From: Bdellovibrionales bacterium
GTDB taxonomy: Bacteria > Bdellovibrionota > FAC87 > UBA2466
Length of the DNA: 50,887 nucleotides
Reading direction: 5' to 3'
Assembly (NCBI GenBank): GCA_009692515.1
Contig: SHZA01000011.1
Coordinates: 1-50,887 of the forward strand
Shown here: piece by piece, positions 16,201 to 25,751 of the stretch
How the letters are laid out: each line of letters opens with the position of its first letter
Numbering within the stretch: position 1 is the first letter of the stretch
Notes under the pieces: model-generated
What the model was told of the DNA's origin: nothing
What the model saw: only the letters and a program-made list of their open reading frames with translations
Database searches by the model: none
Translations under genes and position numbers: made by a program

Positions 16201-17992
16201 AATATTGCGTAATGGTTAACTCTGATGCGGTTGTTGGAATTTGAACCTTAGGATTTGGATTTTCTTCTATCGTAGTGACCCCTTTATTGAGTTCTCTTTT
16301 TTGGAACGGTGTTAGATCATTAATAGTTAAAATTGTTTCCCCAGCCTTTAGCTTATTAGCTCTAATTTGTTCGCTCGTGTTTACAAAGGATGAGGAGATT
16401 GCAGAAATGACCTCCATGTTTCTCGCAGCTATTTCCAATTGACGATTGTAAGATTCAATCTGTTGTTTAGTAGTAAGCATTTTAACTTTTAAAGGATTTT
16501 GAGACTCCTCTGGCGAGTCTGAACCGACAGATAATGGTGTGGCAACTTGACTATCAGAAATTTCAATTCCTTCCGGATGATTCATTTCCCTTGCATTTGA
16601 AAGTGGATTAGAAAGTTGTTCAATCGTAGCGCGATAGGCCCATTCGTCATAACCCTCTTTATTAGGATCTCCACTCACCAGTTTATCTCCTTCAAATTCG
16701 GGATTGATGACTGCGTTATCAAGCTTTTTAATAACCTCGGCTCTAGCCACTCTATCTTCTAAACTGAGCCCGATGGTTTCCCCATCAAGTGCCGCTTGAT
16801 TTGAGAGTCTTTCCTCACCCGACGCTGAATTTTCATTTTTTTCAACCTCTGTTTTATATTTTTTGGCATCAACTTCTAAATTGGTGATCACCTCAATCCC
16901 TTTTTTCGCGGTTTGGATTCCTGCCCACTTCGCGGTCGCAGCATTGGCCATAGCCCTTGTGATATTTACGGCAATGGCTCGTAAGGCCTCAGGGGGTGGC
17001 GCCACCGCCTCGCCATCTTTCGGAGCGTTAGGGCCTAAAGTGTTTCGCAAGGCCTGATCTGCCGATCGTTCTCCGAGCTCACCGGCTGCTTTAGTGGCCG
17101 CTTCGTTCAATTCATATTTCCGGAGCCCAGCAAGATTAAGACGGCCATGATCATCTAAAACTTTCTCACCCTTTTTGAGAGCTATATTCCAAATACGATA
17201 TGAGGTTTCAGAGATTTTTGCTTTAGTAGCTTCCCATAGCTGATAAATTTTTCTTTCTAAAGGAGAGGAATCGGACTCTTTACCATGTTCCGAAGCATTT
17301 CGATCTAACCATGTTTTGCAATTTGCTCCATCAGGCTTTCCTGATCCGTAACCTTCCAAACAAAGAGCATCATTATTGGTATGATAAGTAATGCTAGATA
17401 AACTACTGATGTTGTCATCAGCATTATAAGATCCATTTTTTGCCTCGTCTGAAGTTGAGGCGACAGAGGTCTCCACATTGCTATTAGCAATCTGCACAAG
17501 ATCGGTAAGTTCCTTTTTGGCTTTCTTCTCCGCCTCTTCGGGCTCTAGTCCAGTAACCTTAACAGGAGAACTCTCGCCTTGAGATGAATCTGAAGAATTG
17601 GAGTTGCTGCTCACTATGAAAGAGGCACTATCGGTGGAGTTCACCGGTAATGAATTTGAAGAGGATTCATTATTTGTATTCGGCGTATTTATTTCGGAGG
17701 ATATCGATTCGGGTATCACTTCATCTGCGGCCTGGTCTGCGGCCCTTTCCTTTTCTTTTTCGGTCTTATCAATAGCCACTTGAGCCGTGATCTTCCCCTT
17801 TTTAATCTCCTTTAATTTTGAATTACGTTTATTTGAACCCTGTGTTTGGTTTGAAAAAACAGAAAAGTTTTCGGCGGCCTGAGTTGGAATAGCAAATGAA
17901 ACAAATGCAAATCCAAACAATACTAAACCGTAACTTGATAGACCTATGAGTTTTAACTGTAAAAAATATTTAGGTGATTTGCCAAAATTCAT
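16199..17992 (-). CDS. Large exported low-complexity protein of unknown function
   Basis: 597 residues from ATG 17992, chosen over a start 13 codons upstream because GGGGGAA lies just before this ATG and it gives a clean signal peptide (basic start, hydrophobic core LVLFGFAFVSFAIP, cleavage near TQAA-EN). Residues about 60-200 are rich in Ser, Asn, Glu and Asp with runs such as SSNSNSSDSSQGESS; the central and C-terminal parts are Lys/Glu/Ala-rich and probably helical. Two Cys about 13 residues apart (CLEGYGSGKPDGANC) could form a disulfide. No anchor, LysM, peptidase or barrel motif is recognised. Probably periplasmic or secreted. Monocistronic, convergent with btuD. Function unknown. Confidence 0.8.
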   Translation of the reverse strand: MNFGKSPKYFLQLKLIGLSSYGLVLFGFAFVSFAIPTQAAENFSVFSNQTQGSNKRNSKLKEIKKGKITAQVAIDKTEKEKERAADQAADEVIPESISSEINTPNTNNESSSNSLPVNSTDSASFIVSSNSNSSDSSQGESSPVKVTGLEPEEAEKKAKKELTDLVQIANSNVETSVASTSDEAKNGSYNADDNISSLSSITYHTNNDALCLEGYGSGKPDGANCKTWLDRNASEHGKESDSSPLERKIYQLWEATKAKISETSYRIWNIALKKGEKVLDDHGRLNLAGLRKYELNEAATKAAGELGERSADQALRNTLGPNAPKDGEAVAPPPEALRAIAVNITRAMANAATAKWAGIQTAKKGIEVITNLEVDAKKYKTEVEKNENSASGEERLSNQAALDGETIGLSLEDRVARAEVIKKLDNAVINPEFEGDKLVSGDPNKEGYDEWAYRATIEQLSNPLSNAREMNHPEGIEISDSQVATPLSVGSDSPEESQNPLKVKMLTTKQQIESYNRQLEIAARNMEVISAISSSFVNTSEQIRANKLKAGETILTINDLTPFQKRELNKGVTTIEENPNPKVQIPTTASELTITQY

Positions 17993-18094
17993 AGTTCCCC
18001 CAAGTACTAAACAGAGCAAAGTGAATACCAAAAAACAGGACTAAAACTGAGGCTAAAAGCTATTAGCGATCGTCTAGAAGGTAGGTAAACAAAG

Positions 18095-18123
18095 AATACA
18101 GCTTAAAAATACTGTGGTTTCAA
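18095..18123 (-). promoter_or_regulatory. Candidate promoter of the exported-protein gene
   Basis: On the minus strand TTGAAA (18118-18123, 5/6) and TGTATT (18095-18100, 4/6) have 17-bp spacing, which would give a leader of roughly 95 bases before the ATG at 17992. Visual call only. Confidence 0.35.
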
Positions 18124-18251
18124 TGCTTTACAGTGCCCAGTTTTTGTCTCGGCTTCAAAGCCCATGACTCTCACCTTCGTTTCTGTTTTTTGGCATGGGA
18201 GCAAGTAGCCGAATCTTTGTAATTTTTTCATTTAAAATTTGAGGCAATTGA

Positions 18252-18271
18252 GGAATTTGTGCAGAAATTCC
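18252..18271. promoter_or_regulatory. 20-bp near-perfect palindrome upstream of mutS
   Basis: The 20 bp read GGAATTTGTGCAGAAATTCC: perfect 7-bp arms (GGAATTT/AAATTCC) around GTGCAG, whose inner TGCA is also self-complementary. Only the two central-flank G positions break the symmetry. It ends 5 bp before a TATACA hexamer (18277-18282) and 102 bp before the mutS start. Size and symmetry suggest a dimeric repressor operator. It does not match the LexA, Fur or HrcA sites I know. Confidence 0.45.
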
Positions 18272-18373
18272 ACTTGTATACACCCAGAGGTCGGTCATTT
18301 TTTTTTAGGGTTCGCAGTAAGAGTGGGGCTCCTGATTTTTATTTATTTTTTTATTTGTAGGGGGGGATGAGGT

Positions 18374-20911
18374 TTGATACTTATTTTCCATTACATGGAA
18401 AAACAGAAAGAAATTTTAAACTCAGATGCGGAGTCACAGACTCCAATCCCATTAACTCCCATGTTAGCTCAGTATCTAGAGGTGAAACGTCAGTATCCAG
18501 ATTCCATCCTGTTTTATCGACTGGGGGATTTCTATGAAATGTTTTTTGAAGATGCCATTAAGGCCGCGCCTATTTTAGAGGTTCAGCTTACAGCCAGAGC
18601 TAAAAATGCAGCCAATCCGATTCCAATGTGTGGAATTCCTTATCATGCCGCCACAGGCTATTTACAAAAGCTTCTTGCGAAGGGATTAAAAGTTGCCATC
18701 TGCGAACAGGTTGAAGATCCCGCTTACACCAAAGGAATTGTAAAACGTGAGGTGGTACGAGTTGTCACGCCTGCTCTAGTGGGTGACCCTGCACTTATTC
18801 CTGACGACAGCTATCATTATTTATTAGCTATTTCGCTCACCGAAATCCAAAGGCTAGACGTGGTTCTTTTGGATCTGCTAAGTGGCCAGTTAAAACAGGG
18901 GACTTTAAGTAGTGGGAGAGAGTTAACCGACCTTCTATTTAAATATGCACCGAAAGAGATTCTTCTTTCTAAAAAACTATTGAGTGACCCTCTTTTTAAA
19001 GAGGCCATTAAAATTTTCCCCTTACTCACATTAACTTATCGTGACGATTACTTTGTAAACTTAGTCTCCAAAGAATCTTCCAGTATTTCAGCTCTTAAAA
19101 GCTATCTCAAAGAAACTCAAAAATTAGATAGTCTAAACTTTTTAAGTAGTCCGACCCATCTATTTAATAACGAGACAATGGCTTTAGATGCTACGACGCT
19201 ACGATCACTTGAAGTCTTACGCGGCCTTTCCGATCAAGAGGCGCCCTCTGTCTTTAAAGTTTTAGATAATACTTTGACTCCCATGGGCCGACGCACTTTA
19301 AAAGAATGGCTGACCCGTCCTTCAACCGAGTTGTCTGTCATTGAAAACCGCCAGAACGCAGTAGAGGCCTTATTGAAGTTTCCGGCCGTACAAGAAAAAC
19401 TTCAAGCTGTGTTAAGAGAAATTAGAGATCTGGAAAGGCTCACAACTAAAACAGTTTTAGGACTTTCCATGCCGCGAGATCTGGTTGGCATCAGAGATGT
19501 TTTAAAGCGACTCCCAGTAATCACCGCCCTAATGGAAGAGGCTGCAACACCCCTATTTAATAACTTTGCACAGTCGTTCAATCCCTTAATAGATCTCACT
19601 AAAAAACTTGAAGGGGCGCTTGAAGACTTTCCTCCGGCGACATTGCGAGAGGGAGGAATTTTTAAGGAAACTCACTCCCAGGAAATTTCTGAGCTCAGAC
19701 ACCTATCTCGAGACGCAAAAGGTACCATTGCAGCTATTGAAACCAGAGAAAAAGAGCGCACGGGGATCTCTTCATTAAAAATAAAATATAATAAAATTTT
19801 TGGCTTTACGATTGAGATTACTAAAACTCACTTAACTAAAGTTCCACCAGAATATATTCGCAAACAAACTATTGCGAATGGGGAAAGATATATTACCGAG
19901 GAATTAAAAGATTTTGAAGAACGAGTTTTATCTAGTGAATCTCGGCTGAAAACCCTAGAAGAGTCTCTCTTTTTGCTATTAAGAAAAGAGGTGGCATGCC
20001 AGTCCAGAGAACTTCTTCAGAATGCAAGACTGCTTGGTGAAATAGATGTTCTTGTTAGTTTTGCGGCGACGGCGCAAAAACGGGGTTATACAAAACCTAA
20101 AATTACTACCGGATGGGCATTAAGAATAATCGATGGTAAACATCCGGTCATTGAGTCCTTAGTTCCCGCAGGAACTTTTGTTCCCAACTCTCTTTTATTT
20201 TCAGAAGAAGATTGCCGCACCTTAATTATTACAGGCCCTAACATGGCAGGAAAATCAACTATCATGCGGCAAGTGGCTCTCATTGTGCTATTGGCACACA
20301 TGGGTTCATTTGTTCCGGCCACCCTCGCTGAGATTCCCCTGGTCGATGCTATCTACACTCGAATAGGGAGTTCAGATGATCTAAGCAGTGGTCGTTCCAC
20401 TTTTATGGTGGAAATGACCGAAACGGCAAGAATTCTTGAAATGGCCACCCCTCGAAGTTTAATTTTAATTGATGAAATTGGTCGAGGTACTAGTACCTAC
20501 GATGGTTTATCTTTAGCGTGGTCACTGGTTGAACATATTCACACAGAGGTAAAAGCTAAAACTTTGTTTGCCACTCACTTCCATGAAATTACGGCCCTAG
20601 AGAAATCCTACCCTCAATTAAAAAATGCTAATGTCCTAGTTGAAAAATTTAATAACGAAATTATTTTTCTGCATCAATTAAGTCCAGGGATTTGTAATCA
20701 GAGCTACGGAATTGAGGTGGCAAAACTCGCAAACCTCCCCTTAAAAGTCTTATCCAGAGCCAAGGAGATCTTAACTGTTCTGGAAAACCAATCTCAGCGG
20801 CCTCACAGAGGCAGAAGCACCGCGTTAACAAACGCAAAAGCTCAACTAGGTTTTTTTGAGTCTGAACAGCCCCTGGAAATCCCATGTGACATTGAAGATA
20901 CAGGAAATTAA
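18374..20911 (+). CDS. mutS: DNA mismatch repair protein MutS
   Basis: Recognises mismatches and small loops and starts repair. 845 residues, normal length. The N-terminal mismatch-reading Phe-x-Glu lies in GDFYEMFFEDA (about residues 51-61); AMCGIPYHA-type sequence (PMCGIPYHAATGYLQKL) follows; the ATPase has Walker A TGPNMAGKST (about 619-628), Walker B LILIDEIGRGTSTYDG, and the signature helix SSDDLSSGRSTFMVEM. The start is TTG at 18374, favoured by AGGGGGG at 18360-18366; an ATG at 18395 is possible but has no ribosome-binding site and would still keep the domain intact. Monocistronic. No mutL in the window. Confidence 0.97.
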   Translation: MILIFHYMEKQKEILNSDAESQTPIPLTPMLAQYLEVKRQYPDSILFYRLGDFYEMFFEDAIKAAPILEVQLTARAKNAANPIPMCGIPYHAATGYLQKLLAKGLKVAICEQVEDPAYTKGIVKREVVRVVTPALVGDPALIPDDSYHYLLAISLTEIQRLDVVLLDLLSGQLKQGTLSSGRELTDLLFKYAPKEILLSKKLLSDPLFKEAIKIFPLLTLTYRDDYFVNLVSKESSSISALKSYLKETQKLDSLNFLSSPTHLFNNETMALDATTLRSLEVLRGLSDQEAPSVFKVLDNTLTPMGRRTLKEWLTRPSTELSVIENRQNAVEALLKFPAVQEKLQAVLREIRDLERLTTKTVLGLSMPRDLVGIRDVLKRLPVITALMEEAATPLFNNFAQSFNPLIDLTKKLEGALEDFPPATLREGGIFKETHSQEISELRHLSRDAKGTIAAIETREKERTGISSLKIKYNKIFGFTIEITKTHLTKVPPEYIRKQTIANGERYITEELKDFEERVLSSESRLKTLEESLFLLLRKEVACQSRELLQNARLLGEIDVLVSFAATAQKRGYTKPKITTGWALRIIDGKHPVIESLVPAGTFVPNSLLFSEEDCRTLIITGPNMAGKSTIMRQVALIVLLAHMGSFVPATLAEIPLVDAIYTRIGSSDDLSSGRSTFMVEMTETARILEMATPRSLILIDEIGRGTSTYDGLSLAWSLVEHIHTEVKAKTLFATHFHEITALEKSYPQLKNANVLVEKFNNEIIFLHQLSPGICNQSYGIEVAKLANLPLKVLSRAKEILTVLENQSQRPHRGRSTALTNAKAQLGFFESEQPLEIPCDIEDTGN

Positions 20912-20930
20912 ATTTATTTTAAAAATACTA

Positions 20931-20959
20931 TTGACATTATTAGACGCAAAAAATAGAAC
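20931..20959 (+). promoter_or_regulatory. Candidate promoter for the trmJ-grpE-dnaJ-lipoprotein unit
   Basis: A perfect TTGACA (20931-20936) is followed after 17 bp by TAGAAC (20954-20959, 4/6). It lies 20 bp after mutS and would produce an unusually long leader of over 200 bases spanning the DnaA-box region. Visual call only. Confidence 0.35.
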
Positions 20960-21057
20960 TTTTTTTCGATATTAATTTGAGTATGAATTAACTCATTATT
21001 TAGAGTTTGATATCGTGATGCGTTATTAAAAGCTTAGGATGGACCCGCATCGGCAAG

Positions 21058-21078
21058 TTATCCACACCCTGTGGATAT
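21058..21078. promoter_or_regulatory. Inverted pair of DnaA-box-like sites in AT-rich DNA
   Basis: TTATCCACA (21058-21066) is identical to the strongest E. coli DnaA box. After CCC follows TGTGGATAT (21070-21078), whose complement ATATCCACA differs by one base. Together they form a perfect 8-3-8 inverted repeat (TATCCACA-CCC-TGTGGATA). A third consensus match, TTTTCCACA, is at 21222-21230 inside the start of the next gene. The DNA between, about 21090-21180, is strongly AT-rich. Could bind DnaA as a regulatory or titration site; alternatively an operator for another factor. Confidence 0.5.
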
Positions 21079-21202
21079 TCTGAAGAGCAGTTTCAATTAA
21101 TAGCTTAGTGTTTTATTACTCTATATCTCTATTTAAAGTCTAACCTGTTATATATTCAATTAAATTTACTTTTTATTGCGTTGTGTTAGTGTTCGGCCTC
21201 TC

Positions 21203-22051
21203 ATGAAAAATCCCTACAGAGTTTTCCACAGGTCATGTTCCGAAGCTTCGGAAAATATTTCTATTGTCTTAGTGCGTCCCGAGCAATCGGGTAATGTGGG
21301 CTCAATTGCACGCGCTCTGTCAAACATGGGAATTGAAGGCAATTTTTGTATTGTTGGAAGCCCTGAAATTGTAACGGAGGAAAGCTATCGCCTGGCAAAA
21401 CATGCCAAGGGACGATTAGAAACGATTCTTCACTTTACAGACCTTGATAGCTGTCTTGCTTGGCAGAAAAACCTATCGGTAGAATCCCCTATTTTATCTT
21501 TAGCTGCTACGGCGCGAGTAGGTTCTGCAAAAAGACCCCATCCCTTGCGGGTTAGAGAGGCCCTTCAACGGGCAACGACTAAGCTAGTCGGTGGCCAGGT
21601 AGATCGCCTTATTCTTGTGTTTGGTCCTGAGGGGTCTGGACTTACCAATGAAGAGATTGCCCTCTGTGATTGGGTAGTCACCATCCCCTCTCTTCAGAAA
21701 TATCGCTCTCTGAACTTAGCGCAATCTGTACTTATTTTTTGTTACGAAGCCAATATGGCTCTGCTTGAAGACTGGGAGGCCCTAGAGCCCGCTAAACCCT
21801 CCAGCAAAGAAAAATTAATTCAACACATGATTCAGGTGGCAGAGGAGGTGGGCTTTATTTTACCGGAAGACCCCTTTAAAATGAGGTCTCGCTTAGAGGA
21901 TATTTTCTCTCAGTTGCCAAGTCATATAAAAGATATCAAAACATTACATGGATTATTGAATCAGGTAGGGCGATCTGTCCAAAAAGGGACGGCAGACATT
22001 AAGGGTAGGTTTCGTCACGCCTTAGTAAAGGATGAAGAGAATGGAAATTAA
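21203..22051 (+). CDS. trmJ: TrmH-family (SPOUT) RNA 2'-O-methyltransferase, TrmJ-like
   Basis: Probably methylates the ribose at position 32 of tRNAs using SAM. Motifs of the trefoil-knot fold: ISIVLVRPEQSGNVGSIARALSNMG near the N-terminus (motif 1), LVFGPEGSGLTNEEIALCDWVVTIP (motif 2) and SLNLAQSVLIFCYEA (motif 3). The N-terminal RPEQSGNVG and overall length of 282 residues favour TrmJ over TrmH or RlmB. The start is uncertain: ATG 21203 is used, a TTG at 21176 is an alternative, and neither has a good ribosome-binding site. The leader holds the DnaA-like sites. The C-terminus overlaps the start of grpE by 20 bp. Confidence 0.88.
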   Translation: MKNPYRVFHRSCSEASENISIVLVRPEQSGNVGSIARALSNMGIEGNFCIVGSPEIVTEESYRLAKHAKGRLETILHFTDLDSCLAWQKNLSVESPILSLAATARVGSAKRPHPLRVREALQRATTKLVGGQVDRLILVFGPEGSGLTNEEIALCDWVVTIPSLQKYRSLNLAQSVLIFCYEANMALLEDWEALEPAKPSSKEKLIQHMIQVAEEVGFILPEDPFKMRSRLEDIFSQLPSHIKDIKTLHGLLNQVGRSVQKGTADIKGRFRHALVKDEENGN

Positions 22052-22607
22052 AAAAGATAGTGAAAATATAAAGCACGAAAACACAGAAAGCGACAATTCT
22101 GAATTGGAAATATTGGCCCCCGAGCAGGTCAAAGAGATAGACCACGAAAAGGCTGCGGTTGAGGCTGTTCACAAAGCAGAAAAAGAGATTTTGTATGTCC
22201 GTGCTGAGTTTGATAACTACAAAAAAAGACTCCTTAAAGATCAAGAAACTTCTATAAAAATGGCAAACAGGGGTCTTATTACTGAACTGCTCTCCGTTTT
22301 AGATTTTTTTGAACATGCAGTAGCCCACTCCAGCAAGTTAAAGGACAAAGGAGATAGTGATGTCACCAATTTTGTCACTGGAATTGAGATGACTCGCTCT
22401 GAGCTTGTGCAATTATTAACTCGTTTTGGCGTTGAATTAATCGGTGAAGCAGGCGAGAATTTTGATCCTCTAAAACATGAAGCCATTTCTGAAATTGAAG
22501 ATAAAGAAAAGGTGGGAAATACTATTTTTTCCGTACTTCAAAAAGGATGTATGCTCCATGGAAAATTACTAAAACCGGCTCGCGTAGTCGTGGTCAAAGA
22601 GAACTAA
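22032..22607 (+). CDS. grpE: GrpE nucleotide exchange factor
   Basis: Exchange factor for DnaK. 191 residues: acidic N-terminal tail, a long coiled coil (about 30-85, with AEFDNYKKRLLKDQE), the four-helix part and a beta-domain containing FGVELIGEAGENFDPLKHEAISEIED and ILQKGC-like VLQKGCMLHGKLLKPARVVV. The start at 22032 lies inside the methyltransferase gene; ATG 22041 is an alternative. dnaJ starts 3 bp after the stop, but dnaK is not next to them, an unusual split of the grpE-dnaK-dnaJ trio. No sigma32-type promoter or CIRCE element was found upstream. Confidence 0.96.
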   Translation: MKRMEIKKDSENIKHENTESDNSELEILAPEQVKEIDHEKAAVEAVHKAEKEILYVRAEFDNYKKRLLKDQETSIKMANRGLITELLSVLDFFEHAVAHSSKLKDKGDSDVTNFVTGIEMTRSELVQLLTRFGVELIGEAGENFDPLKHEAISEIEDKEKVGNTIFSVLQKGCMLHGKLLKPARVVVVKEN

Positions 22608-22610
22608 TTC

Positions 22611-23714
22611 ATGGCAAAAAAAGATTATTATGAAGTCTTAGGTGTTTCGCGAGGGGCCTCTGAAGAGGATCTTAAAAAAGCATTCCGTAAGCTTGCGATT
22701 CAATATCATCCCGATAAAAATCCGGGAGATAAAAAGGCCGAAGAGGCTTTTAAAGAGGCTAACGAAGCTTACCAAGTTTTGAGTGAACCCAAAAAACGGG
22801 GAATGTACGACCAGTTTGGGCATGCAGGCATGGGGGCCGGAGGAGGATTTGATCCGAGTGGATTTGCCGGAGGATCTTTTTCTGATATTTTTGATAATAT
22901 TTTTGGCGATATTTTTGGAGGAGGCGGCGGTAGACAGGGCGGCGGCGTGGATCTCCGTTATAATTTAGAGATTACTTTTGAAGAGGCGGCTCTTGGCGTA
23001 GAAAAAAAAATAAATTTTGAAAAAGAGTTTTCCTGTGAAACCTGTACAGGCTCTGGTGCCAAAGCCGGCACTCGCCCTCAAACCTGTAAGAGCTGTCGTG
23101 GCACTGGGCAGGTGAAATTTAATCAAGGTTTTTTTACCTTAGCGAGAACCTGTCCTCAATGTGCGGGTCGTGGCGCTATTATTGAAAGTAAATGTTCAAA
23201 TTGCCGAGGCTCTGGAACTATCAAAAAACCTCACACAGTGAATGTCACTATTCCTGCTGGAATTGATAACGATCAACGCATCCGTTTAAGAGGCCAAGGA
23301 GAGGCGGGTGATGCTGGAGGAAATTCAGGGGATCTTTATGTTTTAATCAAAGTGCTAGAACACCCTCTTTTTAAACGAGAAGGAGAGCATGTTGTTTTAG
23401 ACATGCCGATTACCTTCGCTCAAGCAGCGCTAGGAGCTGAAATAGAGGTTCCTTCATTAACTGGACCCTGTAAACTTGATATCAAATCAGGAACTCAATC
23501 GGGAGAAACCTTTCGCATGCGAGGCAAGGGCATCAAGCGGCTTAATGGTTCAGGTCATGGAGATCAATTTGTTAGAGTCACTGTAGAAATACCTAAGCAT
23601 TTGACTAGCAAACAAAAAGATCTGTTAAAGCAATTTGCCAATGATGAAAAACCTGAGGCGCACCCAGGCGTGACAAACTTTTTAAAAAAGTTCAAAGACA
23701 TCTTAAGAACATGA
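22611..23714 (+). CDS. dnaJ: Chaperone DnaJ
   Basis: Hsp40 that delivers substrates to DnaK and stimulates its ATPase. 367 residues with full class A architecture: J-domain (1-70) with HPDKNPGD, Gly/Phe region with a Gly-rich linker (about 75-110), four zinc-finger repeats [24 protein letters not shown] and CSNCRGSG (about 143-205), and two C-terminal substrate-binding domains. ATG at 22611 follows grpE by 3 bp. The stop overlaps the start of the next gene in an ATGA junction, tying a heat-shock chaperone to an envelope lipoprotein. Confidence 0.98.
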   Translation: MAKKDYYEVLGVSRGASEEDLKKAFRKLAIQYHPDKNPGDKKAEEAFKEANEAYQVLSEPKKRGMYDQFGHAGMGAGGGFDPSGFAGGSFSDIFDNIFGDIFGGGGGRQGGGVDLRYNLEITFEEAALGVEKKINFEKEFSCETCTGSGAKAGTRPQTCKSCRGTGQVKFNQGFFTLARTCPQCAGRGAIIESKCSNCRGSGTIKKPHTVNVTIPAGIDNDQRIRLRGQGEAGDAGGNSGDLYVLIKVLEHPLFKREGEHVVLDMPITFAQAALGAEIEVPSLTGPCKLDIKSGTQSGETFRMRGKGIKRLNGSGHGDQFVRVTVEIPKHLTSKQKDLLKQFANDEKPEAHPGVTNFLKKFKDILRT

Positions 23715-25672
23715 AGCAAATTTCCACACTCTTTCTTGGTTTTTGTTTACTCGGATTAACTCATTGTGCTTCCCAACAGATCAATTCCCTTTCTCTAGGG
23801 AAATATGACAATCCCCGTGCGAACAAAGTAGAACCTGAAGCTAAAGTTACTTTTCTTCAGGCTGAAAAATACTTTTTTGAGAAAAACTTTGATAAAGCAC
23901 TTCCTCTTTATCAAAACATTAAAAATAAATTTCCAAACGGAAAGGCCGTTCAACTCGCTAGCTATAGAATAGGGTCTATTTTTTATTACCAAAAAGACTA
24001 CAATTCAGCCTCTAAAGAGTTTGAGTATTTCCTAGGTAAATTCCCCAGATCTGAAATCACTTTTGATGTCACTTATAATTGGGCGGCCGCAGAATTTCAG
24101 CAAGAAAAAGCTGAGAAAGCAAATGAGGTGCTCTCTCGATTGAAATTACCCGATGTGTATGCTCAAGGACCTAAGAGAGCTGAAATTGTTTTTCAACTAG
24201 CCGCGCAAGTTTCTACCGCCATGGGGAATAATTCAGGCGCTGCGTTAGCTTACTTAGCGGAACTACAAATTCCACTATCCGAATTCACTCGCGAAAAACT
24301 AGAGGTCTCCATCGCTAAAAGCATTAATGCTATCCAAAACACTAACGAACTAAATAGACTGCTCACACAGGTAAAAGAGGAACGCTTTCGGGACAGAATT
24401 AATAATAGAATTGCTGTTCTTGGCCTTCAGGCCGAACCACAGATCACGCAAAACATAGGATTACCTACTCCACCGCCATTATCACAAGAGCCCATTTTAA
24501 AAAATCAAAATTTAATTTCTGGGACCGTAGGAGAAAGAAGCACCGTTGGAATTGTCTTACCGCTTACAGGTAAATTCTCAAGCTATGGGAAAAAGGCATT
24601 AGATGCTATTTTGCTGGCTGCTAAATCTTATTCACCTTTCAAAGATACCAACCTTCAACTTGTGGTTGAGGATAGTCGTTCTAATCCCATCTTAGCTGCC
24701 CATGCAGTAGAGAAGCTGGTAAATGAAGACCATGCTATGGCTATTATTGGCCCTTTAAGCTGGAAAGAATCACTTTTTGCCGCGGATAAAGCACAAGAAT
24801 TAGGCGTTTTAAATATTTCACTAAGTAGTAAGGATGGCATCGCAGATCGTGGAGTTTACATTTTTCAAAATGCACTAACTCCAAAACTTCAATTAGAAAG
24901 TTTAGTTTCACATTGTATTAAGAACTTAAAAATATCTCGTTTTGCTTTGTTGGTTCCCAATAATAATTTTGGAAATGAATACAGTTCCTATTTTTGGAAT
25001 GCAGTCACTCGATTGGGTGGCAAAGTAATGGCCTTTGACTCTTATAATCCCGATGAGAAAGATTTTCAAAAAAACGTTCAAGAATTAGTCGGCCTGAACC
25101 CTAAATATCGACGATTAGAATTCAGTAAATTGCTTGAGTATCAAAAAGATCAGAAAGCAAAAACAGGCAAAGATCCAAAAGTAAAATTGGAACCGATTAT
25201 TGATTTCGAAGCTATTTTTATTCCAGACAGTCCGAAGATAGTTGCTCAAATTGCTGCAAGCCTTGCTTACTATGATATTAAAGACATTACTTTATTAGGT
25301 ACCACAGAATGGAATAGCGATCAGCTTTATCAACGCGGCGGGCAGTATGTCGCGGGGGCTTTATTTCCTGGTGGCTTAAGTCCTTCTTCTCAAAATCCCA
25401 CTCAAGTTAGCTTTATAAAAAGTTACCATGACGCTTATGGAACCAATCCTGACCTTTTAGCAAGTCAAGCCTATGAAGCGATGCATATCGTTATTTCAGC
25501 GTTGAGAACGGCCTCTTCGTCAGATAGAAATGAATTAGTAACCTTCATCAACAATCAAAAAACTTTTTCCTCTCCATTAGGATCTGATGTCTCTTTTGAT
25601 GGAACGCGGGTTGCCAAAAGAACGGTTCCCATTTTTAAGTTGGAAAGCAACGGCGCCGTTGTGCAGCAATAA
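23711..25672 (+). CDS. LpoA/LppC-like lipoprotein: TPR region plus type I periplasmic-binding domain
   Basis: 653 residues. A lipoprotein signal ends in the lipobox LTHC (Cys19). Residues about 45-250 contain tetratricopeptide-like helices ([44 protein letters not shown]), with a Pro-rich linker near 255. From about 275 a Leu/Ile/Val-binding-type domain begins ([54 protein letters not shown]). This layout is that of LpoA/LppC, the outer-membrane lipoprotein activating penicillin-binding protein 1A in Gammaproteobacteria. In delta-type bacteria the same architecture is common but its role is not established, so PBP activation is inference. Translationally coupled to dnaJ. Confidence 0.85.
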   Translation: MKQISTLFLGFCLLGLTHCASQQINSLSLGKYDNPRANKVEPEAKVTFLQAEKYFFEKNFDKALPLYQNIKNKFPNGKAVQLASYRIGSIFYYQKDYNSASKEFEYFLGKFPRSEITFDVTYNWAAAEFQQEKAEKANEVLSRLKLPDVYAQGPKRAEIVFQLAAQVSTAMGNNSGAALAYLAELQIPLSEFTREKLEVSIAKSINAIQNTNELNRLLTQVKEERFRDRINNRIAVLGLQAEPQITQNIGLPTPPPLSQEPILKNQNLISGTVGERSTVGIVLPLTGKFSSYGKKALDAILLAAKSYSPFKDTNLQLVVEDSRSNPILAAHAVEKLVNEDHAMAIIGPLSWKESLFAADKAQELGVLNISLSSKDGIADRGVYIFQNALTPKLQLESLVSHCIKNLKISRFALLVPNNNFGNEYSSYFWNAVTRLGGKVMAFDSYNPDEKDFQKNVQELVGLNPKYRRLEFSKLLEYQKDQKAKTGKDPKVKLEPIIDFEAIFIPDSPKIVAQIAASLAYYDIKDITLLGTTEWNSDQLYQRGGQYVAGALFPGGLSPSSQNPTQVSFIKSYHDAYGTNPDLLASQAYEAMHIVISALRTASSSDRNELVTFINNQKTFSSPLGSDVSFDGTRVAKRTVPIFKLESNGAVVQQ

Positions 25673-25751
25673 AACCTCTCCAGATTTCATCCTCTATTAA
25701 GTATTTATTGCCTCATACTTGAGAAGCTAAAATAATGATGTTATTATTACT

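Larger units (their letters stand above)
17993..18373. other. 381-bp divergent intergenic region between the exported protein and mutS
   Basis: No coding sequence longer than about 15 codons with a ribosome-binding site is seen. It holds a candidate minus-strand promoter (18095-18123), a 20-bp palindrome (18252-18271) and a G-rich stretch just before mutS that provides its ribosome-binding site. No RNA gene recognised. Confidence 0.6.

Noticed and set aside
20912-21230. Full chromosomal replication origin
   Set aside because: DnaA boxes and AT-rich DNA are present, but dnaA, gyrB or rpmH neighbours and a strand switch are absent, so only the box cluster is reported.
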